A DNA stretch of 64,000 nt from assembly GCF_024158035.1 (NCBI RefSeq), contig NZ_JAMZEK010000002.1, positions 620,001 to 684,000 on the forward strand, written 5' to 3'. A model generated the notes under the pieces. It searched no databases, was not told where the DNA came from, and was given only the letters and a program-made list of their open reading frames with translations. Each line of letters opens with the position of its first letter. Positions within the stretch are counted from its first letter, which is position 1. The position numbers were made by a program, and so were the translations under genes. Of the stretch, positions 15,346-23,272 are shown piece by piece. The DNA is from Dyella lutea. GTDB lineage: Bacteria; Pseudomonadota; Gammaproteobacteria; Xanthomonadales; Rhodanobacteraceae.

Positions 15346-17469
15346 TTACCAGATCTTCACCTGCTGGTCGCCGGAGCGAACCATCGGATCAGTCGGCTTG
15401 CACTGGAACGCGGTGGCGAAGGCCGGCATGTTCGACGGCGCGCCGATCGCGCGGAATTTCTCCGGCGAATGCGGGTCGGCGTTGAGATAGACCATCTGCG
15501 CCTTGTCGCGGATCGAGCCACGCCACACGCGCGCCCAGTTGAGGAAGAAGCGCTGGTCCTCGGTGTAGCCGTCGATCTTCTTGCCGGCTTCCTCGGGGTG
15601 GTTCTTCAGCGCGGTCTGCAGCGCGTCGTAGGCGATGTTCAGGCCACCCAGGTCGGCGATGTTCTCGCCCAGGGTCAGCTTGCCGTTGACGTGCAGGTCC
15701 GGGTGGCTGGGGATCGGCGCATAGGCGTCGAATTGCTTGACCAGCTTGTCGGTGCGGGCATCGAACTTGGCGCGGTCTTCCTTGCTCCACCAGTTCTCGT
15801 TGTTGCCGTCGCCATCGAATTGGCTGCCCTGGTCGTCGAAGCCGTGGCTGGCCTCGTGGCCGATCACCGCGCCGATGCCGCCGTAGTTGATCGCGTCGTC
15901 CGCGTTCGCATCGAAGAACGGCGGCTGCAGGATCGCGGCCGGGAAGTTGATCGTGTTGTCGGTCGGGTTGTAGTAGGCATTGACCGTCTGCGGGGTCATG
16001 CCCCATTCCTTGCGGTCGGTCGGCTTGCCGATCTTGGCGATGTCGTAGTCGTAGTTGAACTTGCCCGCCGCTTCCATGTTGGCGTAGTAATCGCCCTTGC
16101 TGATGGTCAGGCCGTCCCAGCTGCGCCACTTGTCCGGGTAGCCGATCTTCGGCAGGAACTTGGACCACTTGTCCAGCGCCTTGGCCTTGGTCTCGGCGCT
16201 CATCCAGTCGAGATTCTCGATGCGGGTCTTCAGCGCATTGCGCACGTTGTCGACCAACTTCTCGGCGCGCTCCTTGGCCTCCGGCGGGAAGTACTTGGCG
16301 ACGTACAGTTCGCCCAGCGCCATGCCCATCGCGCCGTTGACCGACCCCAGCGCCAGCTTCCACTGCGGCTTCTGCTGCGGCTGGCCGCGCAGGGTCTTGC
16401 CGTAGAAGTCGAACTGCGTGTCGACGAACGGCTGCGACAACGCGGAGGCCGCGCCGGAGATCGTGCGGGCCTTGAGGTAGGCCTTCCACTCGGCCAGCGG
16501 AGCCTTGGCCAGCAACTGGTCGAACTCGGCGAAGAACTTCGGCTGCGACAGCGAGAAGCCCTTGTCGACCGTGACGCCCTGCGCCTTGAAGAAGCCGTTC
16601 CAGTTGAAGTGCGGGGTGACCTTGTCCGCCTCCTTCACCGTCACGAAGTGATACTGGTTCTTCGGATCGCGCATCTCCACGCGCGGCACCGAGTGCGCGG
16701 CCAGCTCGGTTTCGAACTTCACCGCCAGGTCGGCCTGCTTTGCAGCATCGGCAGGCTTGTCACCGGTCAGTTCGAACAGCTTGGCGAGGTACTTCACGTA
16801 GGCGTCGCGCAGGTCCTTCTGCTTCGGGTTGCTGTAGTAGTCGGGCGTGGGCAGGCCCAGGCCACCCTGCTCGGCGTAGCCGATCTGGATCTTGGCATCC
16901 TTGAAGTCGGCGCCGGAGCCGAATCCGAACACCGCACCGTCGCCCTTGGCGAAGGACTGGTTGAGCCAGGCAGGCAGGTCCTTGTTCGACTTCAGCGCAT
17001 CGATGCCGGCCAGGTCCGGCTTGATCGGGTCGAAGCCGGCCTTGTTGCGTGCGTCCATGTCCATCGCGGAGGAGTACAGCCAGCCGATCTTCTGTTCGAT
17101 CGAGCCGGCCTTGGCACTGTCGGCGTTCTTGGCGGCGTCCTCGACGAGCTGGTGCTGGTCGGCCAGGCTCTTTTCGTAGAGCACGTTGAACGAGCCCCAC
17201 GAGGTCTGGTCGGCCGGGATCGGGTTGGCGGCGATCCACTTGGCATTGACGAAGGTGTTGAAGTCCTGGCAAGCCTCGCTGGACGGACCCAGTTCGCCGA
17301 CGTCGAACACGCTCTTGGGCGCGGCCGGGGCGGCGGCCTTGGCGACCGTTGCGGCCTTGGCCGGTGCGGTCTCGGCAGGCTTGGCCGCTTCCTCGTGCTT
17401 GCCACAGGCCGAGAGCGAGAGCGCGAGGCTGACGCCGAGCGCCAGCGGTTTCAGGAACGGCTTGGTCAT
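15346..17469 (-). CDS. M13 family metallopeptidase, lipoprotein (copy B)
   Basis: A 707-residue paralogue of the adjacent M13 gene, with the same architecture: lipobox LSAC^GKHE, Ala/Lys linker, SEACQDFNTFVNAKW opening of the gating domain, zinc motif GHEASHGFDDQG (H538, H542), third ligand in GENIADLGGL and the same C-terminal CKPTDPMVRSGDQQVKIW. The two proteins diverge in the N-terminal half and are near-identical around the active site. A 111-base stretch is identical between the copies (15926-16036 here, 13705-13815 there), which suggests gene conversion. It lies downstream of the M14 carboxypeptidase gene, so the three may cooperate in peptide degradation. Confidence 0.94.
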   Translation of the reverse strand: MTKPFLKPLALGVSLALSLSACGKHEEAAKPAETAPAKAATVAKAAAPAAPKSVFDVGELGPSSEACQDFNTFVNAKWIAANPIPADQTSWGSFNVLYEKSLADQHQLVEDAAKNADSAKAGSIEQKIGWLYSSAMDMDARNKAGFDPIKPDLAGIDALKSNKDLPAWLNQSFAKGDGAVFGFGSGADFKDAKIQIGYAEQGGLGLPTPDYYSNPKQKDLRDAYVKYLAKLFELTGDKPADAAKQADLAVKFETELAAHSVPRVEMRDPKNQYHFVTVKEADKVTPHFNWNGFFKAQGVTVDKGFSLSQPKFFAEFDQLLAKAPLAEWKAYLKARTISGAASALSQPFVDTQFDFYGKTLRGQPQQKPQWKLALGSVNGAMGMALGELYVAKYFPPEAKERAEKLVDNVRNALKTRIENLDWMSAETKAKALDKWSKFLPKIGYPDKWRSWDGLTISKGDYYANMEAAGKFNYDYDIAKIGKPTDRKEWGMTPQTVNAYYNPTDNTINFPAAILQPPFFDANADDAINYGGIGAVIGHEASHGFDDQGSQFDGDGNNENWWSKEDRAKFDARTDKLVKQFDAYAPIPSHPDLHVNGKLTLGENIADLGGLNIAYDALQTALKNHPEEAGKKIDGYTEDQRFFLNWARVWRGSIRDKAQMVYLNADPHSPEKFRAIGAPSNMPAFATAFQCKPTDPMVRSGDQQVKIW

Positions 17470-17543
17470 GGGATTCCCTCTGTGGATGATCCGTGTACGG
17501 ATGGAACGGAAAACGGCGGGCCCGCCGACGTCGGACCGCCGGG

Positions 17544-17574
17544 CATGACTCTCGACGCTAGGTCAAGAGTCATG
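17544..17574. promoter_or_regulatory. Inverted repeat upstream of the M13 copy B gene
   Basis: CATGACTCT and AGAGTCATG form perfect 9-base arms separated by 13 bases in the 117-base gap between the M14 stop and the M13 start. There is no T-tract. A TTGACA hexamer lies just upstream on the minus strand, so the repeat could be an operator close to a promoter. Confidence 0.4.
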
Positions 17575-17586
17575 GTCCAGACAGTG

Positions 17587-19410
17587 TCAAAGGTCAGGGG
17601 TGGGGGAGGCGGCCGCCCGGGCGTCGAGGCCGGCGCCGCGCAGCGTGTGCAGCTGGCTGGGGTCGAGCCGGAGGACGGGGTAGGCGCCCACGGCCTGCGC
17701 CGCATGCCAGGGCGAGCGGCGGTAGAACCAGTCCAGCCGCTCGCGCGGACTGGCGGCAAATGCCGGGTCGGTGGCGAGCCGTTGCTGGAACTGGGTCGCC
17801 AGCGCCGGGTCGCGGGCCAGCATGTCGTGGGCGAGTCTTTCCAGCACTCGGGGTTCACCGTACTCCTTGGCCTCGAACACGGCATCCAGATAGCCCCAGC
17901 GCAGCAGCGAGTCGGGCGCCTGTGGTTCCAGCAGCTCAATGGCGACATTGGCCGCGCGCTGGTCCATCGGCACGATCACCGAGCCCGGCGGGAGGGTGAC
18001 GGTGCGGGTGGCCGGCGTCGCATCCACCGAGCGCAGCATGTGATGGCCTTCGAACGGCGACGCGCCCCAGACCGGATGGTCGAGCTGGTAGCCGCCGGCG
18101 GTCAGCGTGACCGCGTGGTCGAGCCGCTGCATGGCGATGCCGTGGGCGACGAGGCGATCGATCACCGCCGTCCACTGCGCCGGCACCGCGTAGGCGGCCG
18201 GCGGCGCGATCGACAGGTCCGGCAGCAGCGTGTTCCAGTTCGGGATGGTCCAGGTGCGCGGCTTGCCGGGGTCGTAGTGGATCCAGCCCGCCCCCGAGAT
18301 GTCGCTGGGCGTGACGGTGAACGCGTAGCCCCTGAAGATGTAGGGCGTGGATTGGGGCGACAGCTTGAAGGTGAGCGGCACGCGCGCATCGGGTTGGCCC
18401 GCCCGGGCGATCACGCGCGCGTCGGCGACGGCATCGGCGGCCAGCAGGGATGTCGGATCGGCATCGATCCGCGCCAGCAGCAACTGCACCAGGTCGTAGA
18501 CGGCGCGCACGCGTACCGCGTACGGCTTGAGCATGTGCGTCTCGATCAGCAGTGCGGGACGGTTCTGCAACGCGGCGTAGCCGGTGGAGAAGCGCGGGCC
18601 GGAGCCGAAGTTGGCAATGCCCTTGGTCGGATCGCGGCCGTCCTTGAATTCAAGGTAGATCGAGGCGAGGTGGCCGCGCTTGTCATAGGCTGGCAGCGTC
18701 TTGCCCATCAGCGCCTGCTGCCACGCGGCGACGCCGGGATCGAGCTTGTGCGGGTCTTCGGTGTACCAGGTCAGGTCGTAGGGATAATCCGCGCCGTCGG
18801 TGGTGTGCACGTCGATCAGGAAGTCCGGCAGCCAGCGCTGCCAGAGCTTCAGCCAGGCGCGCATCTCCGGCGCATCGGCCTTGATGTAGTCGCGGTTGAG
18901 GTTGAGGTACTGCGACTGGCCGCGAAAGCCCTGCCTTTCCGGCCCGTTCTGGTTGATGCGGTGGTACGGCGAGGTGTTCTCGTGCCCGTCCACGCTGAAC
19001 ACCGGGATGTACACCAGCACCACGTGGTCAAGCAGGTGGGGCCACTTGCCGGCGACGGCGATATCGCGCAGCAGCATCAGGCCGGCGTCCTTGCCCTCGA
19101 TCTCGCCCGGGTGGATGCCGGCCTGCAGCAGCACTACGGCCTTGTGCGCGGCGCGCACGGCGGCCGGGTCGAACGTGCCGTCGCCACTGGCGATCACCGC
19201 GGTCATCGGACGGCCTTCCGGCGTGGTGCCGAAGGTCACCAGCTTCAGCTTGTCCGGCGCGGCGCGCTGCAGGCGGTCAAGGTAGCCGATCGTATCGGCA
19301 TAGCTTGGCGTGTTGCGGAAGTGCGTCGCCTCCGCGGGCGTGGTCCAGTCGGTGGCACGGGCGCCTAGTGCGGCGAGGCCGAGCAGGCCGGCGAGGATCG
19401 GTCGGAGCAT
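17587..19410 (-). CDS. M14 family zinc carboxypeptidase, exported
   Basis: A 607-residue protein with a Sec signal peptide (MLRPILAGLLGLAALGARA). The M14 zinc site is seen as LLQAGIHPGEIEGKDAG (H and E ligands of HxxE) and FLIDVHTTDGADYP (third ligand histidine). A catalytic glutamate is probable in RPALLIETHML. An additional C-terminal region of about 250 residues follows the peptidase domain. The family removes C-terminal residues or cleaves peptidoglycan peptides; large exported versions like this are typical of Xanthomonadales, where substrates are unassigned. It is the first gene of a possible M14-M13-M13 run. Confidence 0.9.
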   Translation of the reverse strand: MLRPILAGLLGLAALGARATDWTTPAEATHFRNTPSYADTIGYLDRLQRAAPDKLKLVTFGTTPEGRPMTAVIASGDGTFDPAAVRAAHKAVVLLQAGIHPGEIEGKDAGLMLLRDIAVAGKWPHLLDHVVLVYIPVFSVDGHENTSPYHRINQNGPERQGFRGQSQYLNLNRDYIKADAPEMRAWLKLWQRWLPDFLIDVHTTDGADYPYDLTWYTEDPHKLDPGVAAWQQALMGKTLPAYDKRGHLASIYLEFKDGRDPTKGIANFGSGPRFSTGYAALQNRPALLIETHMLKPYAVRVRAVYDLVQLLLARIDADPTSLLAADAVADARVIARAGQPDARVPLTFKLSPQSTPYIFRGYAFTVTPSDISGAGWIHYDPGKPRTWTIPNWNTLLPDLSIAPPAAYAVPAQWTAVIDRLVAHGIAMQRLDHAVTLTAGGYQLDHPVWGASPFEGHHMLRSVDATPATRTVTLPPGSVIVPMDQRAANVAIELLEPQAPDSLLRWGYLDAVFEAKEYGEPRVLERLAHDMLARDPALATQFQQRLATDPAFAASPRERLDWFYRRSPWHAAQAVGAYPVLRLDPSQLHTLRGAGLDARAAASPTPDL

Positions 19411-19444
19411 GAGGCGTCCTGGGTGAGAGCGATATCGGCTGGAC

Positions 19445-19548
19445 TATAGGAGCGCACCCCGTGCGCGACCGCTTGGTGGCGGCACCACGGAATGCAATGT
19501 CGCCCATGCGCCAACGCCAACCGGTCGCGCGCAGGGTGCGCTCCTACA
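19445..19548. repeat. REPIN-like paired inverted repeat
   Basis: Two 27-base arms (19445-19471 and 19522-19548) are inverted copies matching at 24 of 27 positions, with core TAGGAGCGCACCC. Each arm contains its own small GCGCAC/GTGCGC-like stem, and the arms are 50 bases apart. Similar TGTAGGAGCGCACC elements are scattered through Xanthomonadales genomes (recalled, not searched). The right arm overlaps the last codon and the stop codon of the DUF502 gene. It is the only copy I found in the window. Confidence 0.75.
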
Positions 19549-20197
19549 GCGGAAGGGGGCGGCTGGCGGGCAGGGTGTCCGGTGCCACGGCGCCGCCGGA
19601 GATGATGAAGGCCATCGCCTGGTCCATGCTCCAGTCGGTCGGTGTCAACTCGTCCACCGGGACCACTACCAGATAACCGCCGGTCGGGTTCGGCGTGGTC
19701 GGGATGTAGACCGCCGCCATCTCGCGGCCACTGCCTTCCTCGGTCATCACCCGGGTGACGAAGCCGGCCACCTTCATGCCGGGGCGGGGAAAGTCGATCA
19801 GCACCACGCGCTGGGTATTGGAGGGCTTCTGCTGCAGCACCGCCATCAGCTTCTTGGTGCCGCCATAGATGGTCTGCACCAGCGGGATGCGGGTGAGCAG
19901 GCCGTCGAAGGCATCGATCAGGCGACGGCCGACCATGCGGCTGGCCAGCCAGCCCACCGTGTACAGCCCGAGCAGGGTCAGCACCAGCGCCATGATCGCC
20001 AGCACCCAGCCATGGTCCAGCGCCGCCGCCGCATCCGGAGCAGCCAGGCCGAGCGCGCGGCGCACCAGGGTGGCCATCGGCGCGCCGACCCCGGCGAGCA
20101 CGCCGAACACGAACTTGAACACCAGCCAGGTCACCCACAGCGGCAGGAAGGTGAGCAGGCCGGTCAGGACATAACGTTTGACGCGGAGCGGTCGCAT
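19544..20197 (-). CDS. DUF502 family membrane protein
   Basis: A 217-residue protein starting MRPLRVKRYVLTGLLTFLPLWVTWLV, the typical DUF502 opening with a first membrane segment at about residues 10-35 and a second around 65-90. The conserved block PLVQTIYGGTKKLM and the following FPRPGMKVAGFVTR and YIPTTPNPTGGYLV are the family signature. Function is unknown, although plant relatives are membrane trafficking proteins. The TAG stop at 19544-19546 lies inside the right arm of the REPIN-like repeat, so the C-terminal residues may have been altered by repeat insertion. Confidence 0.9.
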   Translation of the reverse strand: MRPLRVKRYVLTGLLTFLPLWVTWLVFKFVFGVLAGVGAPMATLVRRALGLAAPDAAAALDHGWVLAIMALVLTLLGLYTVGWLASRMVGRRLIDAFDGLLTRIPLVQTIYGGTKKLMAVLQQKPSNTQRVVLIDFPRPGMKVAGFVTRVMTEEGSGREMAAVYIPTTPNPTGGYLVVVPVDELTPTDWSMDQAMAFIISGGAVAPDTLPASRPLPL

Positions 20198-20305
20198 GGA
20201 TCATTCCTCGGACGGGATCACGCCGGATTGTAGGGCGGCACGCGGCTGTGATTTTTCCGCCGCGCCAGCGAATCATCCCCGTGAGACTACCGCCGACCCG
20301 TACCG

Positions 20306-20827
20306 ATGACCCGTCCCGACCCCGACCGCTTCCAGAGCCTGCTTCGCGAACACCAGGGCATCGTGCTCAAGGTCGCGGCGATCTACGCGCCGCATGCCGA
20401 GGATCGACGCGACCTGGCGCAGGAGATCGGCCTGCAGGCCTGGCGGTCGTTCGGCCGTTACGACCCGGCCCGCGCGAAGTTTTCCACCTGGCTCTACCGG
20501 GTGGCGTTGAACGTGGCGATTTCCCACCTGCGCCGTGGCGAGGCGGTGCAGGGCGCGAAGCTGGAGCCGCTCGATGTCCACCACCTGGAAACCGTAGCCG
20601 GCGAGCCGGCGCCCGAGCCGGACGGTCGGATCGCCGAGCTGCACGCCTTCATCGCCCGGCTCGACCCGCTCAACCGGGCGCTGATCGTGCTGTACCTGGA
20701 CGAGCGCTCCTACGCCGAGATCGCCGAGATCCTCGGCATCAGCGAGACCAACGTGGCCACCAAGATCGGCCGCATCAAGCAGACCCTGCGCGGCCGGATG
20801 ACCGCCGCGATCCCCACCGGAGCATGA
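20306..20827 (+). CDS. ECF-family RNA polymerase sigma factor
   Basis: A 173-residue group IV sigma factor. Sigma region 2 runs from FQSLLREHQGIVLKVAAIYA through RRDLAQEIGLQAWRSFGRYD and FSTWLYRVALNVAISHLRR; region 4 is LDPLNRALIVLYLDERSYAEIA plus the helix-turn-helix ISETNVATKIGRIKQTLRGRM. The stop overlaps the start of the next gene (ATGA), coupling it to a membrane protein that could act as its regulator. No matching ECF promoter motif was found upstream. Confidence 0.92.
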   Translation: MTRPDPDRFQSLLREHQGIVLKVAAIYAPHAEDRRDLAQEIGLQAWRSFGRYDPARAKFSTWLYRVALNVAISHLRRGEAVQGAKLEPLDVHHLETVAGEPAPEPDGRIAELHAFIARLDPLNRALIVLYLDERSYAEIAEILGISETNVATKIGRIKQTLRGRMTAAIPTGA

Positions 20828-21501
20828 GCATGGAACTGGATGAGATGAAGCAGGCCTGGCAGGTGCTGGACCAGCGTCTGGCGCGGCAGCAGACGCTGTC
20901 CCTGCAGCTGTATCGCGACAGCGGGATGGAGCGTGTGCAGCGACGACTGCGGCCGCTGGCCTGGGGCCTGGTGTTTCAGCTGCCGCTGGGCATCGCGTTG
21001 ATGCTGTGGGGGATCAGCTTCTGGTCCGGGCATCGGGGCGACGTACGCTCCATCGCCTGCGGTGTCGCCATGCAGGTGTTCGGCACGCTGGCGGTGATCG
21101 TTGCGGCGCGGACACTGGCGTTGGTGCAGGGCATCGACTATGCCGCGCCGGTGCTGGATATCCAGCGGCGCATCGCCGATCTCCGAGCATGGCGGGTCAA
21201 GGTGGAGGCGCCGGTGTTCGCGGTGCTGGGCAGCATGATCTGGATTCCCGCCCTGCTGATGCTCGCGCAATACGCGGGCGACCGCGCCGGCGTGAGCCTG
21301 TGGGACCACGTCCGTCCCGGGTTCGTGACGTGGCTGGTGCTGTCGGCGGTGATCTCGCTGGCGGTGGTTGGCGTGGCCTACCTCGTGTTGCGTCGCCTGG
21401 GGCTGCTGCGGTGGCTGGCGAACCAGGCCGCCGGCCAGGCGGTGCAACGGGCGGAGGCCGAGCTGGATGCGGTGATCCGCTTCGAGCGGGAAAACGGCTG
21501 A
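20824..21501 (+). CDS. Membrane protein coupled to the ECF sigma factor, possible anti-sigma factor
   Basis: A 225-residue protein with an N-terminal cytoplasmic segment (MELDEMKQAWQVLDQRLARQ), two hydrophobic segments near residues 45-65 and 75-95, a linker, and two more near 138-160 and 175-195. The C-terminal tail (AEAELDAVIRFEREN) is charged. I recognise no catalytic motif. Its start is translationally coupled to the sigma gene, and the soluble N-terminal helix would suit sigma binding, so an anti-sigma role is a reasonable inference; it does not resemble NrsF or zinc-dependent anti-sigma proteins. Confidence 0.75.
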   Translation: MSMELDEMKQAWQVLDQRLARQQTLSLQLYRDSGMERVQRRLRPLAWGLVFQLPLGIALMLWGISFWSGHRGDVRSIACGVAMQVFGTLAVIVAARTLALVQGIDYAAPVLDIQRRIADLRAWRVKVEAPVFAVLGSMIWIPALLMLAQYAGDRAGVSLWDHVRPGFVTWLVLSAVISLAVVGVAYLVLRRLGLLRWLANQAAGQAVQRAEAELDAVIRFERENG

Positions 21502-21622
21502 TGCGTTCTCCCGCCCCTCGGGCGTGCGGCCCGTGCCGCACGCGCACCGGGCCCTCTTCGCTGCAGGCGGGCCGGCTGGGATCGCCCCTTCGCAGGCGAT
21601 GGCGTCGGGACTGCGGTGGATC

Positions 21623-23272
21623 TCAGGGGCAGGGCGTCGCGGACTGCGGCAGGTATGCCGACGCCGCCCGGATCGCCAGCCATACTCCGCGGAAGCGCTG
21701 CACATGCAGCGCTGGGCAGGCGCGGGCCTCGGCTTCGGTCCTGGGGTAGGTCACCACCACACCCTGCGGGTGCGCCACTGCCCACCGCCGCAGCGCCACC
21801 GGACCGGCGGCCTCGTCGATTCGCCGGGTCAGCCGGCCGGCGAAGGTGAACTGGCCGTTGTAGCCCTCGTTGTTGAAGATCGGCCGATGCTCCGCCTCGG
21901 CTCTCGCCAGCACTGCGGAGGCCTCGCGCAGGTCGAAGGCGTGCCACCAGGTCAGGGTGAACAGGGTGTTGATCGCCAGCACGCCGAGCAGGGCCGAGAG
22001 CACGATCTTCTCCAGCTCCGCCCCGCGGGTGGCGAGCAGCGCGGCCAGCAGCACGAACAGCCCGCCGAAGCCGCGGCTGTGGGTGGCGAAGGAATGCAGC
22101 ATCGGCGACTGCACCACGCCGCGTGCCACCAACGTGGGCAGCGCCAGCAGCCCGATCCCCAGCAGCAGGGTGAACAGGGCCAGCGGCCACGGCCCGAGTC
22201 CGCGCGGGCTATTCGACGGGGCGTACGCCAGCGCTGCCGCCAGCAGCAGGGCAAAGCCGGCGTACTCGGGCAGCAGGTAGTACGCCTGCTTGCCGGACAC
22301 CAGCGAAAAGCCGAGCAGCACCGGCGCCAGCCAGGCGGCGAGGAAGCGCAGGCCGTCGTCCCGATTCAGCGGCAGCGCGACGATGCCGAGCCAGGGGCGC
22401 GGCCACAGCACGAACGGGAACACCAATGCCGGCAGCACCGGCAGGTACCACCAGAGCGGTTGCCGGTGTGCGAACGCATCGACCACCCGCCCAGCGGTCT
22501 GGTGGAACAGCAACTGCTGTCGATAGACCTCGCCACCCACCGCGCTGGCGCCAAGCGCCCAGGCCAGCAGCACGGCCAATGCAGCCAGCACCGCCAGCGC
22601 ACCGGTGGCGTACCAGCGTGCACGGTAGCGCGATGCCCACGGCTGCCACAGCGGGCCGAGCAGCCACGGCAGCCCGGCATGCAGCAGCATCACCGGTCCC
22701 TTGGCCAGCAGCCCGAGCGCCACGGCGACAGCGAATCCGGGAAGGTTCGGTCGTTCCTCGCCGGGGCCGGGGCGCAGTGCCAGCAGGGCCGCCAGTACGC
22801 AGTCGGCGAGCAGCACCTCGTACATCGACTGCAGCCCGAACTCGAACGCGTAGCTGAAGCTCATCAACAGTAGCGGCGCGGCATACGCGATTGCTGCTTG
22901 CGCCGGGAACAGCCGCCGCGCGAGCCGGATGCACAGCAACAACTGGACTGCGCCGAGCAGCACTTCGAGCAGGCGCGGCCAGCCATCGCTCACGCCAACG
23001 AGTGCCCAGCCGGCGTGGATCAGCCAGAACAGCAACGGCGCCTTGTCGCTGTAGGGCGCCCCGTTGAGGTAGGGCACCAGGAAGCTGTGCCGCTGCCACA
23101 TCTCCCACGCCACTGCGAGGGTGCGGGTGGAGTACATCGGCACCGGACCGTGCTGGAAGATCGCCACCAGCGCCACGGCGAACCACAGCGCCAGCCATCC
23201 GGCCAGGCGGCGGTTCGACGGGAAGGCAGGGGCCGGCGACGCCGGGCCTGCATGCGAACGCACCGCGCTCAC
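21623..23272 (-). CDS. PMT/ArnT-like membrane glycosyltransferase (second of pair)
   Basis: A 549-residue polytopic protein with roughly 11-13 membrane segments, of the GT83/ArnT-PMT superfamily that transfers sugars from polyprenyl-phosphate carriers in the periplasm. The PYSDKAPLLFW segment corresponds to the family's F-(D/E)-K-P motif. The first periplasmic loop reads PMYSTRTLAVAWEMW, where most members have an acidic (D/E)-x-R motif including the catalytic aspartate, so the active site looks altered. Its start overlaps the preceding glycosyltransferase gene by four bases (ATGA), which implies a functional pair, possibly for lipid A or glycolipid modification. Confidence 0.85.
   Translation of the reverse strand: MSAVRSHAGPASPAPAFPSNRRLAGWLALWFAVALVAIFQHGPVPMYSTRTLAVAWEMWQRHSFLVPYLNGAPYSDKAPLLFWLIHAGWALVGVSDGWPRLLEVLLGAVQLLLCIRLARRLFPAQAAIAYAAPLLLMSFSYAFEFGLQSMYEVLLADCVLAALLALRPGPGEERPNLPGFAVAVALGLLAKGPVMLLHAGLPWLLGPLWQPWASRYRARWYATGALAVLAALAVLLAWALGASAVGGEVYRQQLLFHQTAGRVVDAFAHRQPLWWYLPVLPALVFPFVLWPRPWLGIVALPLNRDDGLRFLAAWLAPVLLGFSLVSGKQAYYLLPEYAGFALLLAAALAYAPSNSPRGLGPWPLALFTLLLGIGLLALPTLVARGVVQSPMLHSFATHSRGFGGLFVLLAALLATRGAELEKIVLSALLGVLAINTLFTLTWWHAFDLREASAVLARAEAEHRPIFNNEGYNGQFTFAGRLTRRIDEAAGPVALRRWAVAHPQGVVVTYPRTEAEARACPALHVQRFRGVWLAIRAASAYLPQSATPCP

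Noticed and set aside
14908-19368. A 1486-codon open frame on the plus strand
   Set aside because: It lies antisense to the two M13 genes and the M14 gene, is dominated by Ala/Gly/Val/Arg/Leu without domain motifs, and is a by-product of high GC at third positions.
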